This document shows positions 1 to 4,782 of a stretch of 5,629 nucleotides of DNA, in pieces (positions within the stretch are counted from its first letter, which is position 1; each line of letters opens with the position of its first letter). The notes beneath the pieces were generated by a model. It worked only from the letters and a program-made list of their open reading frames with translations. It was not told the origin of the DNA and ran no database searches. The position numbers were made by a program, and so were the translations under genes. Where the stretch lies: NCBI GenBank assembly GCA_030668465.1, contig DAOUTX010000079.1, positions 1-5,629 of the forward strand. Reading direction: 5' to 3'. Origin of the DNA: Atribacterota bacterium. Lineage in GTDB: Bacteria; Atribacterota; Phoenicimicrobiia; Phoenicimicrobiales; Phoenicimicrobiaceae.

Positions 1-647
1 CCACAATTAGCCCCTATCCCATCTGCTCCTTCATTTTCAAGAACTATAACTGCTCTTTCCGGATCAACTCCATATATAGTCTTTAAATTTTTATCGAAAG
101 TCATCGAAGCTATCACCATTAAATTAGTATTTTCTTTTGTGGCCTTTAAGGCAGCTTTAATCTCCTCAAGGTCATAAAAAGTTTCTAAAATTATTAAATC
201 TACGCCCGCTTTCTCTAAAATTATAGTCTGCTCTTTATAGTTTCTGTAAACCTCACTTACTTTTAAATCTCCATATGGTTCTAAGATCTTTCCCGTAGGT
301 CCTACAGAACCGGCAATAAATATTCTTCTTTCCAAACTTTTTTCTTTATCTATTGCGCCTTTAGCTATATTTACTGCTATTTCATTTATTTTTAAAATAT
401 CTTTTTCTCTACCATAACTACTTAATTTAATTCCATTAGCTCCAAAAGTATTAGTCAGTATTACATCCGCTCCAGCCTTTATATATTCTTGATGAATTTT
501 TTTCACTACTTGAGGATGGGATATATTCCACCCTTCAGAGCACTCTCCTGATTTAAGACCATACACTTGAAGCATAGTACCCATTGCTCCATCAAGCAAT
601 AGAGTTCTTTTATTTAATTGTCCTTTTATTTCTTCTTTAATATTCAT
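1..647 (-). CDS. metH: Homocysteine S-methyltransferase domain protein, MetH-type N-terminus (3' end outside window)
   Basis: The 215 complete codons encode the N-terminal part of a cobalamin-dependent methionine synthase-type homocysteine-binding TIM barrel. In this family the domain transfers a methyl group to homocysteine bound as a zinc thiolate. Visible family motifs are DGAMGT (residues 19-24), TNTFGAN (65-71), GSVGPTG (113-119) and ETFYDLEEIKAAL (155-167). The last full codon is Cys215 in GANC, the expected first zinc-ligand cysteine; the downstream GGCC-type pair lies outside the window. Because the gene is cut, full-length MetH, a split MetH and a short stand-alone homocysteine methyltransferase cannot be told apart. 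The ATG at 647 has only a weak GAAAG-like ribosome site. An in-frame TTG at 657-659 is an alternative start, and a stop at 669-671 closes the frame upstream. The nearest gene upstream on this strand, DUF1015, is 254 bp away across repeat-rich DNA, so co-transcription is uncertain. No cobalamin or SAM riboswitch was recognised in that spacer. Confidence 0.85.
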   Translation of the reverse strand, partial: MNIKEEIKGQLNKRTLLLDGAMGTMLQVYGLKSGECSEGWNISHPQVVKKIHQEYIKAGADVILTNTFGANGIKLSSYGREKDILKINEIAVNIAKGAIDKEKSLERRIFIAGSVGPTGKILEPYGDLKVSEVYRNYKEQTIILEKAGVDLIILETFYDLEEIKAALKATKENTNLMVIASMTFDKNLKTIYGVDPERAVIVLENEGADGIGANC

Positions 648-674
648 ATCTACTTTCAAATGAAATGCTTATTA

Positions 675-698
675 CTGCCAGGTTATCGTTCCTGCCAG
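675..698. repeat. CTGCCAG direct repeat pair just upstream of the metH start
   Basis: The heptamer CTGCCAG occurs at 675-681 and 692-698, so the copies are 17 bp apart start to start, 28 bp upstream of the methyltransferase start codon. Each copy is nearly palindromic. It could be a tandem operator, or the flank of the adjacent GC-rich palindromic element. No matching regulator was recognised and it may be chance. Confidence 0.3.
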
Positions 699-706
699 AC
701 GTACAT

Positions 707-734
707 GTAAGGGGCGGATGAATCCGCCCCTTAC
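707..734. repeat. GC-rich perfect palindrome, REP/MITE-like hairpin
   Basis: GTAAGGGGCGGAT and ATCCGCCCCTTAC are perfect inverted repeats around a GA centre; as a hairpin this gives about 12 bp of stem with a TGAA loop. It is far more GC-rich than its surroundings. On the plus strand it is followed by a T-run (735-740, then more T-rich sequence), so it looks like an intrinsic terminator in that direction, but no plus-strand gene is visible. On the minus strand, where all genes lie, the stem is followed by ATGTACGTC and not by a U-tract, so it is a poor terminator for DUF1015 transcripts. A dispersed palindromic repeat is the better reading. From memory, similar GGGGCG...CGCCCC hairpins occur widely in environmental genomes. 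Confidence 0.7.
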
Positions 735-755
735 TTTTTTCTTTTTTGTTTTCTT

Positions 756-783
756 TACTATATACTACATGCTATATACTAAT
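756..783. repeat. Degenerate period-7 tandem array (TACTATA word)
   Basis: Four consecutive heptamers in exact register: TACTATA, TACTACA, TGCTATA, TACTAAT. The last runs into the 12-mer ATATACTAATTT (774-785), which recurs at 892-903. The array lies between two pyrimidine-rich (plus strand) linkers, 735-755 and 786-807. Confidence 0.75.
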
Positions 784-807
784 TTGTCTTCTTTCTTCTC
801 TTTCTTA

Positions 808-839
808 AACCAGGTAACTAGGTAACTATATAACCAAAT
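808..839. repeat. Degenerate period-8 tandem array (left spacer)
   Basis: Four consecutive octamers in exact register on the plus strand: AACCAGGT, AACTAGGT, AACTATAT, AACCAAAT. Read on the minus strand and rotated, they match the TRGTTANN consensus of the arrays at 2226-2257, 2426-2441 and 2451-2506. On the minus strand the array is followed by a TTTAAGA purine-rich linker. Confidence 0.75.
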
Positions 840-843
840 ATAT

Positions 844-871
844 ACGCTCTACGCTAAACGCTATCTGCTAT
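844..871. repeat. Degenerate period-7 tandem array (ACGCTAT word)
   Basis: Four consecutive heptamers: ACGCTCT, ACGCTAA, ACGCTAT, CTGCTAT. It sits directly beside the period-8 array and is separated from the next period-7 block by a short pyrimidine tract (872-880). Confidence 0.75.
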
Positions 872-881
872 TTTCTTTTTC

Positions 882-903
882 ACGATATACAATATACTAA
901 TTT
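882..903. repeat. Period-7 block overlapping the DUF1015 stop codon
   Basis: Three heptamers in register, ACGATAT, ACAATAT and ACTAATT, end inside the TAA stop codon (902-904) of the DUF1015 gene. Read on the minus strand, the stop is followed at once by ATTAGTATA. The 12-mer at 892-903 is identical to 774-785. Confidence 0.6.
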
Positions 904-2146
904 ATAGTTTATGGATAAAGATACCACTTCGCAGTTTTGGTTCAAACCAGGTCGATTTTGGAGGCATTAGTTTTTCTGCATCGGCTACTTTCGTTAATTC
1001 TTCTATAGAAGTAGGATATAAGGAAAAGGCTACTTTCATCCCTGCCTTTACTCTTTTCTCTAATTCCTCCAAACCTCTGCCTCCTCCTACAAATTCTATT
1101 CTCTGGTCTGTTCGGGGGTCTTCTATCCCCAAAACAGGGGTGAGCAGATTATTTTGCAATATCGATACATCGAGACTGTCTACTGCATCATCTTTATCAA
1201 AAGTCCCCGGTTTAGCAGTTAGTTTATACCAGCAGTTATTTAAATGCATGCCAAAAGTATGTCTTGCCTTTGGTCGGTAGGGGCCTTCCCCGCTATATTT
1301 TTCTATGGCAAATTTTTCGGATATTTTCTGAATAAATTCTTCCTCAGAATTCCCCGCTAAATCAGCTACCACCCGATTATAGTCCATAATATATAGTTCA
1401 TCATGAGGGAAAAGGACAGACAGAAAGTAATTATACTCTTCTTTCCCGGTATAATCTTTAAACTGTCCTCTTCTCTTCAGCCCTACTTTAGTCGCTGCTG
1501 CTGCCCGATGGTGACCATCGGCAATATAAAGATAATCAACTTCAGCAAAAGCCTCTATCAATCTTTTAATTACCTGCTCATCGTCAATTACCCAGCAGGT
1601 ATGAGTAATTCCATCCTCTGAAGTAAAATCATATACGGGATTTTCTTCTTTAGTCCATCTATTTACTATTTGCTTTATCTCATTTTTTGCTTTATAAATA
1701 AGAAAAACCGGACCGGTATTGGCGCCAGTAAAATCAATATGATTTATGCGGTCCTTTTCTTTATCTTCTCGGGTATTTTCATGTTTCTTAATCTTTCCTT
1801 TGAGATAATCATCAATAGAAACACAGGCCACCAATCCGGTTTGAGCCCTTCCTTTCATTATCTGTCTATAGATATAGATCTTCTCCTGCTCATCCTGTAA
1901 ATGCACTCTTTCCTTAATCAAGTTATTAAGATTTTCGCTGGCTTTTTCGTACACTCTCTGGTCATAATGGTCTACGGAAGAGTCCAAATCTATCTCTGCT
2001 TTATTAACGTGAAGAAAGGAATAAGGATTGTCTTTTACCAATTGACGGGCTTCTTCGCTATTTAGAACATCATAGGGCGGCGATGCTACTTTGGTCACTA
2101 ACTCTGGTTCAGGCCTAAGAGCTTTAAATGGTTTGATTACTGGCAT
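902..2146 (-). CDS. DUF1015 family protein (COG4198), possible serine/phosphoserine metabolism enzyme
   Basis: A 414-residue protein, apparently full length for the DUF1015 family. Recognisable blocks are the N-terminal MPVIKPFKALRP with SPPYDV (22-27), KKHENT (120-125), ADGHHR (209-214) followed by an Ala-rich stretch, DPRTDQRIEFVGG (343-355), and the C-terminal MPPKSTWFEPKLRSG (394-408). No signal peptide or membrane segment is seen, so it should be cytoplasmic. The DGHHR...A motif resembles the nucleotide-binding motif of the ParB/Srx fold, which includes archaeal free-serine kinase SerK and staphylococcal SbnI. This is a motif-level comparison only. DUF1015 genes are often found beside serA and a phosphoserine aminotransferase, as here, and no serB is visible. 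A role in serine/phosphoserine interconversion is therefore a reasonable hypothesis. The ATG at 2146 has a good AAGGAG site (2153-2158) with a 6-nt spacer. The stop codon overlaps a repeat block. Confidence 0.88.
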   Translation of the reverse strand: MPVIKPFKALRPEPELVTKVASPPYDVLNSEEARQLVKDNPYSFLHVNKAEIDLDSSVDHYDQRVYEKASENLNNLIKERVHLQDEQEKIYIYRQIMKGRAQTGLVACVSIDDYLKGKIKKHENTREDKEKDRINHIDFTGANTGPVFLIYKAKNEIKQIVNRWTKEENPVYDFTSEDGITHTCWVIDDEQVIKRLIEAFAEVDYLYIADGHHRAAAATKVGLKRRGQFKDYTGKEEYNYFLSVLFPHDELYIMDYNRVVADLAGNSEEEFIQKISEKFAIEKYSGEGPYRPKARHTFGMHLNNCWYKLTAKPGTFDKDDAVDSLDVSILQNNLLTPVLGIEDPRTDQRIEFVGGGRGLEELEKRVKAGMKVAFSLYPTSIEELTKVADAEKLMPPKSTWFEPKLRSGIFIHKL

Positions 2147-2179
2147 TTTTTTCTCCTTTTTTATTTATTTTATTTGTAC

Positions 2180-2190
2180 AGGAATTTCCT
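2180..2190. promoter_or_regulatory. Small palindrome upstream of DUF1015, possible operator
   Basis: AGGAATTTCCT is a perfect 11-bp palindrome 34 bp upstream of the DUF1015 start. On the minus strand a weak promoter-like pair surrounds it: CTTACG at 2196-2201 and TACAAA at 2173-2178, with a 17-bp spacer. Both boxes are poor matches to consensus. This is the only hint of a promoter private to DUF1015. Confidence 0.25.
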
Positions 2191-2209
2191 TTTTCCGTAA
2201 GCCTTGATT

Positions 2210-2225
2210 CGTATCTCGTATATCG
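2210..2225. repeat. Short period-7 block (CGTATAT word)
   Basis: CGTATCT and CGTATAT follow in register and continue into CGTTAGC, where the period-8 array starts. The 9-mer ATTCGTATC beginning at 2207 recurs at 2296-2304, at the head of the next period-7 array. Confidence 0.6.
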
Positions 2226-2257
2226 TTAGCTGGTTAGTTAGTTACCTGGTTACCTAG
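2226..2257. repeat. Degenerate period-8 tandem array (right spacer, plus orientation)
   Basis: Four octamers in exact register: TTAGCTGG, TTAGTTAG, TTACCTGG, TTACCTAG, then TTAAGAGA, which opens a purine-rich linker (2258-2295). It is the same family as 808-839, in opposite orientation. Confidence 0.8.
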
Positions 2258-2298
2258 TTAAGAGAATAATAGGGAAAGACTAGGAGCCAGAATAAATT

Positions 2299-2350
2299 CG
2301 TATCGAGTATTGCATTATGCAGTAACAAGTAATAGGTAATGAGTAATAAG
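2299..2350. repeat. Long period-7 tandem array drifting from CGTATCG to GTAATAA
   Basis: Seven heptamers run in unbroken register: CGTATCG, AGTATTG, CATTATG, CAGTAAC, AAGTAAT, AGGTAAT, GAGTAAT, then AAG. The word changes gradually along the array while the period holds. It is preceded by AAATT, as is the minus-strand period-7 block at 756-785. Confidence 0.8.
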
Positions 2351-2374
2351 ATTAAATTTCCTAAATTATAAAAA

Positions 2375-2416
2375 CAGGTACTTATTGCAGATTACTTATC
2401 ACATGTTACACATTAC
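2375..2416. repeat. Period-7 tandem array in inverted orientation
   Basis: Read on the minus strand there are six heptamers in register: GTAATGT, GTAACAT, GTGATAA, GTAATCT, GCAATAA, GTACCTG. The word family matches the end of 2299-2350 but on the opposite strand. The two arrays face each other across about 24 bp of AT-rich DNA and could pair as a long imperfect stem. Confidence 0.78.
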
Positions 2417-2425
2417 ATCCCTTAT

Positions 2426-2441
2426 TGGTTAGCTAGTTGAA
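2426..2441. repeat. Two-unit period-8 block (plus orientation)
   Basis: TGGTTAGC and TAGTTGAA match the TRGTTANN octamer consensus. They lie between the inverted period-7 array and the long inverted period-8 array. Confidence 0.5.
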
Positions 2442-2450
2442 GAATTAATA

Positions 2451-2506
2451 CTAAACTAATTAACCAACAAACCAGTTAACTAGCTAACTAAATACTAACG
2501 ACTAAT
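2451..2506. repeat. Seven-unit period-8 array abutting the serA stop codon (minus orientation)
   Basis: Read on the minus strand from the base after the serA TGA, seven octamers follow without a break: ATTAGTCG, TTAGTATT, TAGTTAGC, TAGTTAAC, TGGTTTGT, TGGTTAAT, TAGTTTAG. It is the longest array in the window and is inverted relative to 2226-2257. The rest of the gene-free stretch 2147-2506 holds the DUF1015 ribosome site, a small palindrome and purine- or AT-rich linkers. No RNA gene or U-tailed terminator was recognised there. Confidence 0.8.
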
Positions 2507-3415
2507 TCAAATATCTTCCTTGATAATAGAGACGATCTCCTGTCCAATCCTTTTTTGTGCCTCTTTGGTAGAGGCTCCAATATGGGGAGTTACCGAAAGT
2601 CTTTCGTGGCTTATCAGCTCCAAATTCTGGGGAGGCTCTTCGGGATATACATCAATCCCCGCTCCGGCAAGTTTACCGGAATTCAAGGTCTCCAGTAAAG
2701 CTGCCTCATCTACCACACCACCCCGGGCACAATTGATAAGATATACTCCGTCTTTCATCTTGGAAAATTCTGGTTTACCAATCACGGGAGATTTATCTTT
2801 ATTCCCTGGTACATGTAAGGAGATAAAATCAGAATCAGCAAGAAGTTTATCCAGGGAAACAAAAGAATATTCTGGACAATCTTTTGCTGGTCCTAAAATA
2901 TCAGTGTAGATAACCTTCATCTCTAATGCTTTAGCTTTTTTAGCTAATTCCCGACCAATTCTACCAAATCCTATAAGCCCCAAAGTCTTGCCGGAAAGTT
3001 CTATTCCTTTATACTGTTTTTTATTCCATTTACCTTCTCTCATGGTAACATTGGCAATTCCAATAAAGCGAGCTAAACAAAACATATGACCTAAGGCTAA
3101 TTCCGCTACTGCCGAACTGCTTGCTTTGGGAGTATTTCTGACTTTTATCCCTTTTGATTCAGCATAACTTACATCTATATTGTCCACTCCTACCCCACCG
3201 CGAATGATTAATTTTAAATTTCCAGTCTCAACTGCAGAATCTATTATCTCTTTTCTGACTTTGGTAGCAGAACGTACTATTATTACATTAAAATTTTTCA
3301 CTTGCTCTTTTAACTCTTCGGGTTCAAAAAATTGTTCTGTTACCTCATGTCCCATATCTTTTAGGGTACATACAGCCCCTTTATCCATTCCGTCAGTTAC
3401 CAATATCTTTAACAT
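2507..3415 (-). CDS. serA: D-3-phosphoglycerate dehydrogenase, short form without ACT domain
   Basis: This cytoplasmic enzyme should oxidise 3-phosphoglycerate to 3-phosphohydroxypyruvate with NAD, the first step of the phosphorylated serine pathway. The 302 residues show the two-lobed D-2-hydroxyacid dehydrogenase layout. The NAD-binding motif GFGRIG is at 149-154, with Asp172 at the end of the next strand, as expected for NAD preference. The catalytic triad is Arg231 (in NCARGGVVDE), Glu260 (in DVYPEEPP) and His278 (in TPHIGAST). RGGVGVDNID (72-81) is the usual substrate-loop region. The chain ends right after the catalytic domain, so the ACT/ASB serine-feedback domains of longer SerA proteins are absent; direct serine inhibition through ACT is not expected. 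A strong AGGAGG site 7 nt before the ATG fixes the start. The gene is 11 bp downstream of the class-V aminotransferase, which supports phosphoglycerate as substrate over another hydroxyacid. Confidence 0.9.
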   Translation of the reverse strand: MLKILVTDGMDKGAVCTLKDMGHEVTEQFFEPEELKEQVKNFNVIIVRSATKVRKEIIDSAVETGNLKLIIRGGVGVDNIDVSYAESKGIKVRNTPKASSSAVAELALGHMFCLARFIGIANVTMREGKWNKKQYKGIELSGKTLGLIGFGRIGRELAKKAKALEMKVIYTDILGPAKDCPEYSFVSLDKLLADSDFISLHVPGNKDKSPVIGKPEFSKMKDGVYLINCARGGVVDEAALLETLNSGKLAGAGIDVYPEEPPQNLELISHERLSVTPHIGASTKEAQKRIGQEIVSIIKEDI

Positions 3416-3421
3416 TTTGTT

Positions 3422-3429
3422 ACCTCCTA
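3422..3429 (-). promoter_or_regulatory. serA ribosome binding site overlapping the upstream stop codon
   Basis: On the minus strand TAGGAGGT combines the TAG stop of the aminotransferase (3427-3429) with the AGGAGG Shine-Dalgarno of serA (3423-3428). Ribosomes finishing the first gene end on the initiation site of the second, which is good evidence for one mRNA and probable translational coupling. Confidence 0.85.
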
Positions 3430-4497
3430 TAATTCTAAAATGTCATCTATATTAGAAAGAAGCTCTTTAATATCTTTAAGACCAAATTCAGCCATGTGGG
3501 CTATTCTAAAGGTCTTCTCTTTCAGTTTCCCATATCCATTAGAAATCATATATCCTCTTTCTCCTAAGGCTTTATTTAGGCTTCCCACGCTAATTTCTCT
3601 GGTATTCTTTACACAGGTCACCGTATTGGAAGCAAACTCTTCTTGAGCAAAGAGAGCGAATTTATCTTTAGCCCAACCTCTTACATAATCCGCCATCTGG
3701 GTATGGCGGGCAAAACGGTTATCTAATCCTTCTTGGAGTATCTTATCTAATTGATAATCAAGAGCAAACATATGAGATAGAGATGGAGTTGAGGGATATT
3801 GGTAATCTTTTTTCTGAATGCAATTGTATATTTGTAGGAGGTCAAAATAGGTCCCTCTAAATTTAACTTTTTTAGCTGCCTCCAGGGCTTTTTCCGATAT
3901 AGAACAAAGGGAAAGACCGGGAGGTAAACCCAAACACTTCTGGCTTGAGGTTATGCAGATATCGATTCCCCACTTATCCACTTCTATTTTAGCTCCACCT
4001 AATGAGCTTACCGTGGCTACGCAGAATATTACTTCAGGATATTTTTTCACCACCTGAGCAATTTCTTCGACCGGATTCATTACTCCGCTCGAGGTTTCAT
4101 TATGAGTAACTGTAATTAGATCGTATTCACCGTTAGCTAAAACCTGATTTACTGATTCCGCAGTGTTAGGCAATCCCCATTCAACTTCAAATTTATCGGC
4201 AGGGACATTGTTATCTTCCGCCATAGCAAACCAGCGATTGCCAAAATTACCACAGGAAAATACTGCTGCTCTTTTTTGGGTACAGGAACGAACAGTTCCT
4301 TCCATTAGACCGCTTCCCGAAGAAGTAGATAATAAAATCTCATTTTCGGTATACATTAGTTTTCTTAGTTTATCGCTGATGTTCCTCTGAAGGTTAGAGG
4401 CTTCTTTTGTTCGGTGCCCGATCATGGGAGTAGCCATCTCCCGCAAAGCATCTTCAGTAACATGAGTAGGTCCGGGAATAAAAAGTTTTTTGTACAT
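3427..4497 (-). CDS. Class-V PLP-dependent aminotransferase (alanine-glyoxylate type), probable phosphoserine aminotransferase substitute
   Basis: A 356-residue fold-type I class-V aminotransferase of the alanine/serine-glyoxylate family. Family blocks visible are FIPGPTHV near the start, TPMIGHRTKE (23-32), STSSGSGLMEG (57-67), THNETSSGVMNP (131-142), SSLGG (164-168), SSQKCLGLPPGL (184-195) and NGYGKLKEKTFRIAHM (320-335). Lys187 in the SQK motif should form the Schiff base with PLP. The coupled serA gene points to amino transfer to 3-phosphohydroxypyruvate, giving phosphoserine; class-V enzymes of this type replace SerC in some archaea and anaerobes. Serine- or alanine-glyoxylate transamination is the alternative. 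Odd point: residue 161 is Ala (codon GCC, 4015-4017) in CVATVSSLGG, where the family normally has the Asp that contacts the PLP ring nitrogen. All other motifs look intact. The start is supported by AAGGAG at 4506-4511 with an 8-nt spacer. Confidence 0.88.
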   Translation of the reverse strand: MYKKLFIPGPTHVTEDALREMATPMIGHRTKEASNLQRNISDKLRKLMYTENEILLSTSSGSGLMEGTVRSCTQKRAAVFSCGNFGNRWFAMAEDNNVPADKFEVEWGLPNTAESVNQVLANGEYDLITVTHNETSSGVMNPVEEIAQVVKKYPEVIFCVATVSSLGGAKIEVDKWGIDICITSSQKCLGLPPGLSLCSISEKALEAAKKVKFRGTYFDLLQIYNCIQKKDYQYPSTPSLSHMFALDYQLDKILQEGLDNRFARHTQMADYVRGWAKDKFALFAQEEFASNTVTCVKNTREISVGSLNKALGERGYMISNGYGKLKEKTFRIAHMAEFGLKDIKELLSNIDDILEL

Positions 4498-4782
4498 TTT
4501 TTCTTCTCCTTATTTTAATTTATTTTTACATTACAAATATTATATTAATACTTATTTTTGATATTTTAACTCTATACAATATTAAAATATTTTTTAGCAG
4601 ATCGACTTTTGATTGTGTAACCTCAGATAGGAGGATTGGTTAATTCTTATTATAATGTTAGATTTGTGAAAAAACACACAACTATACTTATTTTTAACAT
4701 AAAAATGTGTTCTCGTCAAATATTTTTACATTTCGGTAGGACATACTATACAATTTTTAAGTAACATTTCTAATATATAATC
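4498..4782 (-). promoter_or_regulatory. AT-rich spacer, probable promoter region of the aminotransferase-serA unit
   Basis: This 285-bp gap has no convincing gene and none of the period-7 or period-8 repeats of the other spacers. On the minus strand a perfect TATAAT lies at 4539-4544, 42 bp before the aminotransferase start, but with no good TTGACA-like box at the right distance. In DNA this AT-rich the match is weak evidence. The 12-mer TATTTTTACATT occurs at 4521-4532 and 4721-4732, exactly 200 bp apart, and CTATACAAT occurs at 4572-4580 and 4746-4754. The only GC-bearing hairpin is CCTC/GAGG with a 6-nt loop (4621-4634), too short for a terminator. No T-box or riboswitch was recognised, and no clear terminator for the aldolase gene. 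Confidence 0.35.

Noticed and set aside
707..740. Intrinsic terminator for the DUF1015 transcript
   Set aside because: The T-run is on the plus-strand side of the hairpin. In the direction of transcription of DUF1015 (minus) the stem is followed by ATGTACGTC, with no U-tract.
648..901. Cobalamin or SAM riboswitch upstream of the methyltransferase
   Set aside because: No conserved B12-box or SAM-riboswitch core was found on the minus strand. The spacer is explained by repeats, linkers and the palindrome.
1403..1900. Plus-strand open frames inside DUF1015 (also within serA and the aminotransferase)
   Set aside because: They lie fully inside well-supported minus-strand genes, lack recognisable motifs and look like antisense shadows.
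2299..2416. CRISPR array
   Set aside because: The repeats are 7-8 bp with no unique spacers between units, and no cas genes are visible.
4521..4732. Identical 12-mers TATTTTTACATT exactly 200 bp apart as borders of a small inserted element
   Set aside because: The word is A/T-dominated in an A/T-rich spacer, has no flanking target duplication or inverted ends, and is likely chance.
4636..4764. Short plus-strand reading frame (about 43 codons from a TTG) downstream of an AGGAGG at 4629-4634
   Set aside because: The AGGAGG is only 1 nt from the TTG and about 20 nt from the next candidate start. The product resembles nothing I recognise, and the frame lies in very AT-rich DNA where short open frames are common.
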